A DNA stretch of 64,000 bases from Chitinophagaceae bacterium 26-R-25 (GCA_029906195.1 JARWSJ010000001.1:1922001-1986000), one strand, 5' to 3'; shown: positions 51,155 through 60,062, counted from the first letter of the stretch. The notes: generated by a model from the letters alone, not told the origin. A program made the numbers and translations.

Positions 51155-52339
51155 CTACTTCCCCACCACCACGGTCTGCCTCAACTTCATCGGCACGTTT
51201 TGTTCAAGGCGAATTGCTGGTGTCCACAATGGCATCTTTTCAAACGCATCGAGGATCACATCGTTTGCTTCGTCATTGCCACCTTTTACCACACGTGGGT
51301 TAATGATCTTACCGGTTTTATCAACAATGAACTCTACTTGCACATAGGCAGTATGTTGTTCTTCAGGTAAAAATGCCGCCGCGTCTTTTCCGGTTTTTTG
51401 CAGGAAGGATTGGAACGCTTCGGTACCCCCCGGATACACCGGTAGTTTATTTACAGACGTTGGAATTTCCTTCTCATCAAAATGAATTTCCGGACGGATC
51501 TTCTTTTCGTATTTCTTTTTCTCAATTTTTCCCGGAACTGTTACGATAGAAGCTTTTTTCACCTCATCGTCTACTACATAATCGCCTTTGCTGTCCACCA
51601 TGATCAATGGCACTTCGTGATATTTATCGAAGTAGTAGTAAACAGATTTCAATGTGTTTGCCAGCGGATAATAGGAAGGGAAACTTCTGAGATAGTTCTC
51701 TAAATAATCCGCGCTCCTTTTATTTTTAAACTGGATGGGAAATATGTGCACCGGAATGAAATCCTGCCCTCTGTTTTTCGCATTTGCAGCCAACACATAC
51801 AACTCTTCCACCTGGCTATCGGTAATAGGAATACAACCTGTTGTTACACAGCTTCCATGAATGTAGATATCGCCGCCCGGTTGCGCAGAATCGCTCAGCA
51901 ACTGATCAGAAGGATTCGGATAATTCAAACCTAGCGAAAGATGATAAAGACTCTTAGGATTGAACTCATTGATATAGTAAAACCCTTCCGGGACCTGGTA
52001 GTCTCCCTGGATGCGCTTTGGGCCCAACGTTCCGGCCATTGCGCAAATTTTGTAGGTCTTGAATAATTTATACTGCTCCTTTTTATCATTCTTCACCCAC
52101 ACTTCCATCTGGCTGTCGTATTTGAAAGAACGGATATAGATATACGAAGCCGGCCAGATCAACCCTTTTTCTGCAAACTGCTTTGCAAGCGTATCTTCCT
52201 TCCTTTTAATGATGTCATTTATTTTAGGAAAAGAACGTTGATAGTTGATAAAAGTGGGTTGAAAATTGTTTTGGCTCGTTTGCGATTGGCCAATTATTAC
52301 TGATGATATGAAACAAAAAATTAGAAGTATTTTTTTCAT
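51155..52339 (-). CDS. L,D-transpeptidase (YkuD) fused to a TonB C-terminal-like domain
   Basis: The 394-residue protein has a signal peptide (MKKILLIFCFISSVIIGQSQ), a YkuD-type catalytic domain and a second C-terminal domain. The catalytic motif is 'IYIHGSCVTTGCIPI' with His161 and Cys169. The C-terminal domain (about 300-394, 'LPVYPGGTEAFQSFL', 'AYVQVEFIVDKTGKIINPRVVKGG', 'MPLWTPAI') is the TonB_C type. YkuD enzymes make 3-3 peptidoglycan cross-links or link lipoproteins to the wall. The fusion is unusual for this role; such TonB_C modules also occur in Bacteroidota BlaR-type sensors. Confidence 0.9.
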   Translation of the reverse strand: MKKILLIFCFISSVIIGQSQTSQNNFQPTFINYQRSFPKINDIIKRKEDTLAKQFAEKGLIWPASYIYIRSFKYDSQMEVWVKNDKKEQYKLFKTYKICAMAGTLGPKRIQGDYQVPEGFYYINEFNPKSLYHLSLGLNYPNPSDQLLSDSAQPGGDIYIHGSCVTTGCIPITDSQVEELYVLAANAKNRGQDFIPVHIFPIQFKNKRSADYLENYLRSFPSYYPLANTLKSVYYYFDKYHEVPLIMVDSKGDYVVDDEVKKASIVTVPGKIEKKKYEKKIRPEIHFDEKEIPTSVNKLPVYPGGTEAFQSFLQKTGKDAAAFLPEEQHTAYVQVEFIVDKTGKIINPRVVKGGNDEANDVILDAFEKMPLWTPAIRLEQNVPMKLRQTVVVGK

Positions 52340-52463
52340 GGTACTACACGCTTTGCCACCTCTTCAAACGAACCTGTGGTCGATTAACGTGCAATTTCGA
52401 CAAAAAACGGTGAAACCAATGTATGCGTGACGTTTTTTTTGTATGGCGGCTTCAAGACTGGGG

Positions 52464-52650
52464 TTAATTTGAAAATTTGAGGATTTGAAAATTTGAAAAT
52501 GCTTTAGGTGCGTCCCCTTGAATTTGTTACTCACCCCCCTGATCTTTCGAGAGTTAATTTGAAAATGAAAGTTGCACAGGAAGCATTTTCAAATTCCCAT
52601 ATTTTCAAATTTTCAAATTGTGTTTTCAAATCCTCAAATTTTCAAATTGG
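52464..52650. repeat. Type G inverted repeat (8-base period, TTTGAAAA/TTTTCAAA)
   Basis: Left arm 52464-52500 (TTTGAAAA, TTTGAGGA, TTTGAAAA, TTTGAAAA), a short extra unit at 52555-52570, and right arm 52582-52650. Much of the 354-base gap between the transpeptidase and blaI starts consists of this element. An upstream-extended blaI frame would translate through it. Confidence 0.83.
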
Positions 52651-52663
52651 TTTAACATTTAAT

Positions 52664-52679
52664 TACGAAAAGAATCGTA
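52664..52679. promoter_or_regulatory. BlaI-type operator candidate (TACGA-N6-TCGTA)
   Basis: TACGAAAAGAATCGTA is an exact inverted repeat with a six-base centre, 15 bases upstream of blaI. It overlaps a near -7 box (TATTTTAG, 52678-52685). Position and symmetry fit autoregulation by BlaI; the half-site differs from the classical TACA/TGTA form. Confidence 0.5.
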
Positions 52680-52693
52680 TTTTAGAGCTAAAT

Positions 52694-53089
52694 ATGGTTC
52701 ATATGTCTGTACAGAAATCTATAAAACCTACTGAAAGTGAACTGGAAATCTTGCAGGTGATTTGGGAAAAGGGCTCTGCCAGTGTGCGCGACGTGCATGA
52801 AGCTTTGTCCGCCACAAAAGACGTCGGTTACACTACCACGCTCAAATTAATGCAGATCATGCATGAAAAAGGCCTTGTAAAAAGAGACAACACTTTCAAA
52901 ACGCATATCTACCAACCGGCCGTTACCCGTGAAAAAGCACAAAAGCAATTATTGGGGAAAATGATCAATGGATTGTTCGGTGGCTCCTCCACACAGCTTG
53001 TGATACAGGCATTGGGCAGCCACAAATCATCCAAGGAAGAGCTCGATCAAATTCAGCAATTATTGGACGATCTTAAAAAAGAAGCCTAA
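52694..53089 (+). CDS. blaI: BlaI/MecI family transcriptional repressor
   Basis: From the ATG at 52694 the product has 131 residues (128 from the ATG at 52703). The winged-helix pattern of BlaI is clear: 'PTESELEILQVIWEKGSASVRDVHEALSATKDVGYTTTLKLMQIMHEKGLVKRD', then the dimerisation region ending 'SKEELDQIQQLLDDLKKEA'. The repressor is normally removed by proteolysis when the partner sensor is activated. It lies five bases from the M56 gene and must share its mRNA. An in-frame upstream start at 52508 was rejected because it would encode repeat sequence. Confidence 0.93.
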   Translation: MVHMSVQKSIKPTESELEILQVIWEKGSASVRDVHEALSATKDVGYTTTLKLMQIMHEKGLVKRDNTFKTHIYQPAVTREKAQKQLLGKMINGLFGGSSTQLVIQALGSHKSSKEELDQIQQLLDDLKKEA

Positions 53090-53094
53090 AACAT

Positions 53095-54867
53095 ATGTCG
53101 CCCTTGAGCCATTCTGCTTTTTTACAACAGCTTGCGTGGAGCCTGCTCAGCAGCCTCTGGCAATTTGCTGCACTTTGGCTTGTTTACATCGGTTTTTCAT
53201 TTTTCTTTAAAAAAGCCAGTGCCGCCGTTAAGTATAATATCGCGTTGACGCTTTTGTCTGCCGGTACAATAACCGTGGCGGGCAATTTTATTTACCGGTA
53301 TTGGTTCCATCCCGATGCCTCGTTTTCCATTGTCAGCTACGCACATGAGTATTACAATACGTTCTACCAGCAATCGCTGGGTTATTTCAATGCGGTGCTG
53401 CCATATATTTCCATCGTCTATCTCGGAGCTGTACTGTTTCTCTCATTGCGGTTTTTATTTTTTATAAGAGCCTCTTATTTGCTCAACAAAAGGGACCTGG
53501 TAAAAATTTCTCCTATTTACAAAATATACATCCAGGAACTTTCAATGCGCATGAGCATTAAGAAAAAGGTTTCTGTGTGGATCTCCAAAAATGTAGATGC
53601 ACCGTTATTGATCGGTTATTTTAAACCTGTGATACTGCTTCCGCTGGCTGCCATCAATCAGCTGACAGCTGAACAACTGGAGGCAATACTGTTGCACGAA
53701 ATGGCACACATTCAGAGGAACGATTACTTTGTAAACGTGCTGCTGGGTATAGTGAATATCGTACTGTTCTTCAATCCTTTTGCGAAGCTTTTCATTAAAG
53801 TTTTGGAAACAGAAAGAGAAAACAGCTGTGATGATTTCGTTCTTCAATTCAGATATTCGCCGGAAAAATATGCGAAGGCTTTGCTTACACTGGAGCAAAA
53901 CAGGTTGAACGTTCTGCCTTCCTTAAGTTTATCTTCCAATGGTAAAAACGAAAAGCATTTATTGACCCGTGTTAAACGCATTATGAATGTGCCCGTTGAT
54001 ACCAACATCAATAAACAGCAGCTTTTTTTTCCGTTACTTCTTTTGCTTTTTTCATTTGCATTGATCGTGCAGCCGACAAATAAAGAGACCATTACGCCGC
54101 TGACACCAACGATGCAAACTGTGTCATTCAGCAATGCCGGTTCAAATGGCTTATCGTATAATTATTTATTGCGAAACAATAAGCCTGTTGCGGAAATGCA
54201 AGGCAATATTCAGCAAACGAGAATGGCTGCAAATACTGATAAACAGGAAATCAGGGTATCAGTACAAAATGTTCTGGCTGAAGTAAAAATAAAAAGAAGC
54301 AGTTCATTAGAAAGAAAACAGGCAGATGAACTCGCTGCGCCGCCGCCACCGCCCGTTCCGCAGCTCGTAGCCGTTTCCTATGACGCACCAGATGCAGAAC
54401 CAATACGTGTTGAAACGGTGCAAACAATTGAAAAGCGGGATTTTGTCATTCCTGCTTCGCCGAAGCCGCACGTGAAAATAAATATCAGTTCGAATTCACC
54501 ATACGTTCCCGGATCAAGCTTTAGTTACTATAATATCCAGGACTCCATCAATGCTTTAAGCTCAGAGGACCATGCGCTTAAACTGGCACTGGTTAAGGCT
54601 TCTGTTGCATTGGACATGGCCAAACAAGCGAACATTTGCAAAGAAGAAAAGCTTTTGCAGAACCTGGAACAATCACTTACCTGCATGCATTATTATGAAA
54701 AAGACAATGTTGCTAAAGTCATCGATATGCAATCTACAGCACTTGTACAGATGTTGGTTGCCAACGAAGACAAACAACAGCAGCTCAAAGACAAGCACGT
54801 GATGAAGATAGATTCGCTGCAAAAGGAAATCAGAGTGGTTAGGAAGAGAGCAGTGGTTTCGTTGTAA
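53095..54867 (+). CDS. BlaR1/MecR1-like M56 membrane metallopeptidase
   Basis: The 590-residue protein has four membrane helices in the first 330 residues (about 15-33, 40-62, 105-125 and a fourth near 305-325). The zinc site is 'ILLHEMAHIQRNDYF' (HExxH from residue 201), with 'ETERENSCDDFVL' giving the third ligand. The extracytoplasmic C-terminal part (about 330-590) is low-complexity, proline-rich ('AAPPPPPVPQLV') and helical, with no penicillin-binding domain or TonB_C module recognised. It probably responds to an envelope signal and inactivates BlaI. A good terminator follows. The neighbouring convergent gene is an L,D-transpeptidase, so the pair may sense peptidoglycan stress. Confidence 0.92.
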   Translation: MSPLSHSAFLQQLAWSLLSSLWQFAALWLVYIGFSFFFKKASAAVKYNIALTLLSAGTITVAGNFIYRYWFHPDASFSIVSYAHEYYNTFYQQSLGYFNAVLPYISIVYLGAVLFLSLRFLFFIRASYLLNKRDLVKISPIYKIYIQELSMRMSIKKKVSVWISKNVDAPLLIGYFKPVILLPLAAINQLTAEQLEAILLHEMAHIQRNDYFVNVLLGIVNIVLFFNPFAKLFIKVLETERENSCDDFVLQFRYSPEKYAKALLTLEQNRLNVLPSLSLSSNGKNEKHLLTRVKRIMNVPVDTNINKQQLFFPLLLLLFSFALIVQPTNKETITPLTPTMQTVSFSNAGSNGLSYNYLLRNNKPVAEMQGNIQQTRMAANTDKQEIRVSVQNVLAEVKIKRSSSLERKQADELAAPPPPPVPQLVAVSYDAPDAEPIRVETVQTIEKRDFVIPASPKPHVKINISSNSPYVPGSSFSYYNIQDSINALSSEDHALKLALVKASVALDMAKQANICKEEKLLQNLEQSLTCMHYYEKDNVAKVIDMQSTALVQMLVANEDKQQQLKDKHVMKIDSLQKEIRVVRKRAVVSL

Positions 54868-54870
54868 CCA

Positions 54871-54902
54871 GGAGTTAGGAGTTAGAAATTAGGAATTAGA
54901 AT
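54871..54902. repeat. Type A single arm after the M56 gene
   Basis: Four GGAGTTA/GGAATTA units between the stop and the terminator. Confidence 0.72.
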
Positions 54903-54922
54903 TGAAACCTCACAATATAAAC

Positions 54923-54964
54923 AGACCTGACAGAGTTTAAGCTTGTCAGGTCTTTGCTTTTTTA
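54923..54964 (+). terminator. blaI-M56 operon terminator
   Basis: A perfect 10-bp stem (AGACCTGACA with TGTCAGGTCT, 11-base loop) followed by TTGCTTTTTT on the plus strand. Confidence 0.92.
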
Positions 54965-54991
54965 TCATGCCCGTGAAAATCAGGCTTCCCA

Positions 54992-55040
54992 CTATTTTAA
55001 AAAATCAGTGCAAATCAGTTCAATCAGTGTCATCAGTGTG
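54992..55040. repeat. Type J repeat, second copy, encoding the oxidoreductase C-terminus
   Basis: Reverse complement of the element at 39751-39796 with few differences (9-base period). It contains the last five codons (DDTD plus stop) of the minus-strand FAD/Rieske gene. Confidence 0.82.
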
Positions 55041-56585
55041 CTCTCTCACCAGCTCATCCACAATTATGTAATCAAGATTCCTGTTGGCCGGTCCCGTTAT
55101 TACTTTTCCTTCTGTGCTGTAGCGTGCACCGTGACATGGGCAATCCCAGGAGAGCTCAGCGTCGTTCCACTTAACTTTACATTGCAAATGCGTGCATGTC
55201 GGATTGACCGCATGTAATTTCCCTTCTCCATCGCGATACAATGCAACATCTTCATGGTTGTATTTCACCACTTGCGCTTCCCCAGGCGAAACACTTGCGA
55301 GATTGTCGATAGAATGACTGGCTAAGTGTCCGCCTAACCATTTTGCAGCCACATCCGCCCCTTCTTTTACAAAATTGCTGAAACCTGCTACAAGCTTTAA
55401 TCTGTTCGGGTCCAGTAATTCTGCCAAAGGATATTTATAGTCGTTTCTTACGATCAATTCGAACATGATAAAGGCTGCAAGGGTTCCGTAGATCATTCCG
55501 TTTCCACCGAAACCCGTTGCCACAAAATATCGTCCGTCATGTCCGGGCAGGTTGCCGATATAAGGCAATCCGTCTGCCGGCTCAAAGTATTGTGACGACC
55601 AAAAATGTTTGATTGATTTAATGGAAAAAAATTGTTTGAGGTATTGTTCCAGTTGGTGGAACCTGTCTTTTAAATTTTCTTCGTGTCCAGTTTTATGATC
55701 CTTGCCACCAAAGATCAAATACTTCTTCCCTTCTATTTCCTGAGTGCGATAATAGTTGTAGGGTTCTTCCATATCATAGATCAGCGCATCAGGATAAGAC
55801 TGCTCATTTTCCAATTCAACCGCCAACACGTAACTCCTGTATGGCGCACAACGCATGTGCAGCAAGTTTACACCGGGCGGAATGTGCGTGGCGTAAACGA
55901 TCTTCCTTGCTCTTATTTTGCCACGTGTCGTCGCGATCAGCAATGTATCTTCCGTTTCTTCTTTCACGTCAGACACAAAACAATTTTGCAGCAGTACGCC
56001 TCCAAAACTCCTGAAGGAATCTGCCACGCCAAATAAATATTTTATGGGATTGAATTGAGCCTGGTTCCTGATTATCGCAGCATTGTCGAAAGAAATCGGT
56101 GCAGGAATTTTGTTTGTATAATCTATTTCTATTCCCACTTCTTTTGAAACGGAAACGATGTCATCAAGCTCTTTTGACTGATCATCATTGTTGGCCAACA
56201 GGTACCCATTTTTGTATTCAAAATCACAATCAATGTCCAGCGTCTTAGCGGTGGTTTCAATAAAATGAATGGCCAATTTTGCACTATCAGCAATGGTTTG
56301 CGCCGCATGCCTGCTGAACTTTTTTTCTATTTCCGGATAACTGGTATCCATAATGGTGTTCAAATGCGCCGTTGTGCCTCCCGTCGTACCAAAGCCAATC
56401 GTAGCACCCTCTGCGAGTACACAGGACATACCATTCTTTTGTAAAAGATACGCTACACTAACACCGGTTATACCACCACCAACGATCAGCACATCATAAA
56501 TTTTATCTTCTATTTTTTTATCAGCATTGGCATAATCTCTTTGATTATGCTGCCAAAGGCTTTCTCTTGCTCCGTCTCTTTGCAT
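55020..56585 (-). CDS. FAD-dependent oxidoreductase with C-terminal Rieske 2Fe-2S domain
   Basis: The 521-residue protein combines a DAO-type FAD domain (dinucleotide motif 'VLIVGGGITGVSVAYLL' at about residues 32-48 and 'GFGTTGGTTAHLN') with a Rieske domain at the end. Rieske ligands are Cys464 and His466 (CTHLQC) and Cys482 and His485 (CPCHGARY). This fusion is known from many bacteria, with substrates usually unknown; electrons would pass from FAD to the cluster. There is no signal peptide. The last residues (DDTD) and stop are encoded by a type J repeat. The type C repeat at 56593 is upstream. Confidence 0.93.
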   Translation of the reverse strand: MQRDGARESLWQHNQRDYANADKKIEDKIYDVLIVGGGITGVSVAYLLQKNGMSCVLAEGATIGFGTTGGTTAHLNTIMDTSYPEIEKKFSRHAAQTIADSAKLAIHFIETTAKTLDIDCDFEYKNGYLLANNDDQSKELDDIVSVSKEVGIEIDYTNKIPAPISFDNAAIIRNQAQFNPIKYLFGVADSFRSFGGVLLQNCFVSDVKEETEDTLLIATTRGKIRARKIVYATHIPPGVNLLHMRCAPYRSYVLAVELENEQSYPDALIYDMEEPYNYYRTQEIEGKKYLIFGGKDHKTGHEENLKDRFHQLEQYLKQFFSIKSIKHFWSSQYFEPADGLPYIGNLPGHDGRYFVATGFGGNGMIYGTLAAFIMFELIVRNDYKYPLAELLDPNRLKLVAGFSNFVKEGADVAAKWLGGHLASHSIDNLASVSPGEAQVVKYNHEDVALYRDGEGKLHAVNPTCTHLQCKVKWNDAELSWDCPCHGARYSTEGKVITGPANRNLDYIIVDELVREHTDDTD

Positions 56586-56592
56586 TTTTTTT

Positions 56593-56712
56593 AGTTGAGA
56601 GTTGAAAATGGAGAGTTGAGAGTTAACGTTGAAAATTTGAAAGCGGCCGTAAGCGTCAATTGCATTTCAACTTCCTACCACTCTCAACTCTCAACTTTCA
56701 ACTCTCAACTAT
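56593..56712. repeat. Type C inverted repeat between co-directional genes
   Basis: Left arm 56593-56641 (GTTGAGAGTTGA) and right arm 56665-56712 (TCAACTCTCAACTTTC). It begins about eight bases before the start of the oxidoreductase and ends at the stop of the SRPBCC gene. Confidence 0.83.
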
Positions 56713-57357
56713 TCAAACGTATTGCCCTTTCTCAATGTGCCATTTAAAATTCTCAAGGTCTTTACGCACTTGTTTTTGGAATACGGGGGAAAACAATTGC
56801 GCAATGCCTTTTCCTATTTTGCCCCCGGGTGCCTGGTAGCTAAACAGTATGTCGATTTTTGTGGAATCTGCTCCTGCATCTTCGAACGTTACTTTTCCGA
56901 CATGCTCTACAGGTGAGCCCGGTAGCGACTTCCAGCCGATCATGTGTCCTTCTTCTTCATGTACAATGGCAGTATCATAATGTATGGTTCCTATCTTGCC
57001 CGGCAGCGAAATGAACCAACGAGAATTGATGGGGTTCAATACTTCCACGCCACTCACATGGCTCATAAACAAAGGCATGTTTTCAAGGTGTCTCCAATAA
57101 TTAAATACTTCGGTACGCGGCCTGTTAATAATAGCAGACACACGAATGTTTAATGGACTCAATGATTTCTTGTAAGTAGTGTCGATATCAAGCGCCCTGT
57201 AAACCGGCGAATTACCGGACATGCCCCGATAAAGGAGGATTGATCCCGCAATCATCTGAATTAATTTCTTGCGCTTTCTAAGCAATCCGTCACTCAATAA
57301 TATTGCGCCGACTACTACAGAAGCGATCCTTTCCTTCTTGTTAATGTTTGGATTCAT
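56713..57357 (-). CDS. SRPBCC-domain protein with N-terminal membrane segment
   Basis: From the ATG at 57357 the protein has 214 residues (218 from 57369). A weakly hydrophobic N-terminus with two short helices (about 10-50, 'RIASVVVGAILLSDGLL' and 'IQMIAGSILLYRGM') resembles a DUF2892 membrane module. The rest (about 65-210) is an SRPBCC/polyketide-cyclase-like domain, with 'VFNYWRHLENMPLFMSHVSGVEVLN' and 'MIGWKSLPGSPVEHVGKVTFED'. The fold has a ligand cavity, but the ligand is unknown. It is co-directional with the FAD/Rieske oxidoreductase that follows. Confidence 0.88.
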   Translation of the reverse strand: MNPNINKKERIASVVVGAILLSDGLLRKRKKLIQMIAGSILLYRGMSGNSPVYRALDIDTTYKKSLSPLNIRVSAIINRPRTEVFNYWRHLENMPLFMSHVSGVEVLNPINSRWFISLPGKIGTIHYDTAIVHEEEGHMIGWKSLPGSPVEHVGKVTFEDAGADSTKIDILFSYQAPGGKIGKGIAQLFSPVFQKQVRKDLENFKWHIEKGQYV

Positions 57358-57615
57358 TGTGTGTAGCATAGATGTATATTTTAAAATTTTAGAATTATCC
57401 GTTTTTGGGGAATCGTTTGAGACTGTTGCTGTGTTTGTAATTATATAAAAGTCATTCCCTCACAATATCTTCGGCTTTCAATTTTTTCGACACGCCTCGC
57501 TTCTTAATAACATTTGGGTTTTTGGGAATGTTTGCATCTTGCTAATGAATGTTTTAGTAGGTTTACAGCCTGTTGGAAACTTCTATTTCCTAATTTCTAA
57601 TTCCTAATTTTTACT

Positions 57616-58662
57616 ATGGAAGCAGGATTTTGCAAATCTTTTCAAGGCCGGTATTTTTGGCTTTTTATTTATTGCATATTCTTTTTAAGTACTAAAGTTT
57701 CCGCTCAGGAGAAAAACTTTCATCCAATTTTGCTGCCAGAGGAAATTAGTGGTGTGGCTGAAGAATTTTCAGGAATGGCATTATGGAACAATCGCATTTA
57801 CTTGCTTCCACAATATGGAGACCAGCGAAAAGGTGAGCGCCTTGTGGAGGACAACTTCTTTATTTACAGTATCCTAACCGATAGCATAAACCTCGCACTT
57901 GATAACAATGTGCCGCTCACGAAATACCAAAAGATCAGGGTAAAAAATTTGGACAAATTACCGCAGGAAGTAAAAGACGGATATGAAGGTTTTGAAGCCA
58001 TTTCAATTGTGAATGGTTCAGTTTTCATGAACATTGAAACTCATGATAACTTCGATAACTGTTTTATGCTGAGAGGAAAGCTTGATACGGCGGCCAGCGA
58101 ATTAACGATCGACGCGAGTAAAGTAATGCGTCTTAAACGTGAGTTCAATTTGGAAAACGCGGGTTTTGAGTCCATCGCTTATTTACCTTCGGAAAATAAA
58201 TTATTGACTGCATACGAGGCTAATTTTCACACAGTCAATTATGCCTATCTCGTTGATACCGGTTTTACTGCTGAGCCTGTTAAAACACCGATACCAATGC
58301 TGCCCTTCCGTATTACCGATCTTTTTGCCGGTGATAAAATTTACGCACTAAACTATTATTACCACGGTGACCATGCGATCTATGCGGATTCAACGATCAA
58401 TGATATTAAAGCTTCCATTCCGGAAATCGCAGAACATCTGAATAACGACGCGGATTACCTGAAACAAAAATATCACGAATACGCAAGGATCGTTTCACTG
58501 GATAGTCTCAACGATAAAAAATGGAGACAGGTTGCTACATTTCCGGGAGTGAAAAATAATTGGGAAGGCTTGGTCTTATTCCGCAAGGGCGCTTTGATCA
58601 TTACCGATGCGAACAACAATGCGCCGTTTCAGGTGACGACGTTGGCATACATTGAGTTTTAG
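57616..58662 (+). CDS. Secreted beta-propeller protein resembling phytase-type esterases
   Basis: The 348-residue protein has a signal peptide (hydrophobic 13-28, ending KVSAQ) and repeated blade-like motifs: 'FSGMALWNNRIYLLPQYG', 'GYEGFEAISIVNGSVFMNIE', 'NAGFESIAYLPSENKLLTAYEA', 'FRITDLFAGDKIYALNYYYHG' and 'NNWEGLVLFRKGALIITDANNN'. This pattern fits the 'esterase-like activity of phytase' beta-propeller group. No catalytic residues can be assigned from sequence alone, so I treat the function as unknown. The gene stands alone between a gap with nothing evident (57370-57615) and a type C repeat. Confidence 0.68.
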   Translation: MEAGFCKSFQGRYFWLFIYCIFFLSTKVSAQEKNFHPILLPEEISGVAEEFSGMALWNNRIYLLPQYGDQRKGERLVEDNFFIYSILTDSINLALDNNVPLTKYQKIRVKNLDKLPQEVKDGYEGFEAISIVNGSVFMNIETHDNFDNCFMLRGKLDTAASELTIDASKVMRLKREFNLENAGFESIAYLPSENKLLTAYEANFHTVNYAYLVDTGFTAEPVKTPIPMLPFRITDLFAGDKIYALNYYYHGDHAIYADSTINDIKASIPEIAEHLNNDADYLKQKYHEYARIVSLDSLNDKKWRQVATFPGVKNNWEGLVLFRKGALIITDANNNAPFQVTTLAYIEF

Positions 58663-58663
58663 T

Positions 58664-58768
58664 TAATTGAAAATTGAAAGTTGAAAATTGAAAATGAGGG
58701 TGTTTCAACCTGATGCATTTTCAACTTTCAACTTTCAATTTTCAATTAAATTACCAATTTTCAATTAT
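58664..58768. repeat. Type C inverted repeat between convergent genes
   Basis: Left arm 58664-58695 (AATTGAAAATTGAAAG) and right arm 58719-58768 (TTTCAACTTTCAATTTTC). It spans the gap between the propeller gene and purK, whose stop codon (58765-58767) lies at its edge. Confidence 0.86.
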
Positions 58769-59892
58769 AAACTAACCACCTTAAGCGTTCTCTTCACCAT
58801 ATTCGCTTTATGGATAAGCTCTTGTTTGTCGTTTGCAATGACAGTCACGTGGCCCATTTTACGGCCGGGCTTGGTTTCTTTCTTTCCATACAGATGAACA
58901 AACACATTATCCATCTTCAACACTTCATCAAGGCCTTCGTATTTCACCGTGCCACTGTGGCCTTTTTCTCCAATTAAGTTTACCAGTGATGATGGAAGAA
59001 TAGCGGCGGTATTACCTAAGGGATAACCCAACAGAATGCGCCAAAGCATATCGTATTGTGAGCTGTAATGGGCTTCTATCGTATGGTGGCCGCTGTTATG
59101 CACACGCGGAGCAGTTTCATTTACAAACACATTGCCTTCGCGGTCAACAAATAGTTCAACAGCAAAAAGTCCTGGAGACTTAAGGCTTCTCGCCACTTTC
59201 AGGGAAATGGCTTCAACGCGCCATAAAATTCTTTCGGGGATATAAGCAGGTGCCAATTGAAAATCCAACAGGTTCAGTTGCGGATCAAATAACATTTCTA
59301 CTGGTGGATACAACGCCGTTTCGCCTTTCTCATTCACAGCCACAATCATTGCGATCTCTTTATCAATATCCACCATTTTCTCTACCACGCTTGGCGCATC
59401 AAAACCGTGTTCAAAATCATTTCTTGTTTTTAGCACCTGTACACCTTTCCCGTCGTAGCCGCCTTCGCCAAGTTTCTGCACAGCCGGTAACCAGTCCTGC
59501 GCATTTCCCAGTTCCAGTTTATTCTGCACCACTTTAAATGCAGGGCTTGGGATTTCGTTGTCCGCGTAAAATTGTTTCTGTAAGATCTTATTCTTGATGA
59601 TGCGAAGGGCCGCCGGTTTGGGATAAACTCTTACACCTTCCGCTTCCAGTTTTTCTAATGCATCGATGTTTACATTTTCAATTTCGATGGTAATGGCATC
59701 CAGGTTCTTGCCAAAATTGTAAACCGCATCAAAATCGCGGATATCGCCTAAAACAAAATGATGACACAAATGAGCTGCGGGGCATTCTTTATCATTTTCA
59801 AGCACATATGTTTCAACCGTGTAGTTTGCCGCCTGTTGAAGCAGCATTCTGCCAAGCTGCCCGCCTCCTAGTATTCCTACTTTTTGCATCAT
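58765..59892 (-). CDS. purK: 5-(carboxyamino)imidazole ribonucleotide synthase
   Basis: Starting at the ATG at 59892 (or 59889) the protein has 375 residues, the normal PurK length. The N-terminal motif 'VGILGGGQLGRMLLQQA' and the ATP-grasp signatures 'KLGEGGYDGKGVQVL' and 'LFVDREGNVFVNETAPRVHNSGHHTIEA' are present. It carboxylates aminoimidazole ribonucleotide in purine synthesis, with PurE as partner (not in this window). The upstream ATG at 59937 was rejected because the extension lacks homology features and would precede the -7 box region. Confidence 0.96.
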   Translation of the reverse strand: MMQKVGILGGGQLGRMLLQQAANYTVETYVLENDKECPAAHLCHHFVLGDIRDFDAVYNFGKNLDAITIEIENVNIDALEKLEAEGVRVYPKPAALRIIKNKILQKQFYADNEIPSPAFKVVQNKLELGNAQDWLPAVQKLGEGGYDGKGVQVLKTRNDFEHGFDAPSVVEKMVDIDKEIAMIVAVNEKGETALYPPVEMLFDPQLNLLDFQLAPAYIPERILWRVEAISLKVARSLKSPGLFAVELFVDREGNVFVNETAPRVHNSGHHTIEAHYSSQYDMLWRILLGYPLGNTAAILPSSLVNLIGEKGHSGTVKYEGLDEVLKMDNVFVHLYGKKETKPGRKMGHVTVIANDKQELIHKANMVKRTLKVVSL

Positions 59893-59904
59893 CGTAATTT
59901 TGCG

Positions 59905-59912
59905 CAAATATA
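59905..59912 (-). promoter_or_regulatory. purK -7 box (TATATTTG)
   Basis: Exact TAnnTTTG match on the minus strand 12 bases upstream of the ATG at 59892. The mRNA would have almost no leader. Confidence 0.58.
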
Positions 59913-59990
59913 ATGTGTTGCGGGGGATGCCGGGCAATTTGTTAATACATTGTTACCCACAGGGCTATGCAACACTTTGATTACACTCCT

Positions 59991-60028
59991 GCATTTTCAA
60001 AATCCTCATATTATCAAATTTTCAAATT
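59991..60028. repeat. Type G single arm
   Basis: CATTTTCAAAATCCTCATATTATCAAATTTTCAAATT-like units (8-base period), the same family as 52464-52650, between divergent purK and the 60085 gene. Confidence 0.68.
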
Positions 60029-60062
60029 AATAAATTCACAAGCACTTAACAGCCACAGGTAT

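Noticed and set aside
52508-52693. Upstream in-frame start for blaI.
   Set aside because: The extra 62 residues translate a type G repeat and have no BlaI homology; the ATG at 52694 or 52703 gives normal length.
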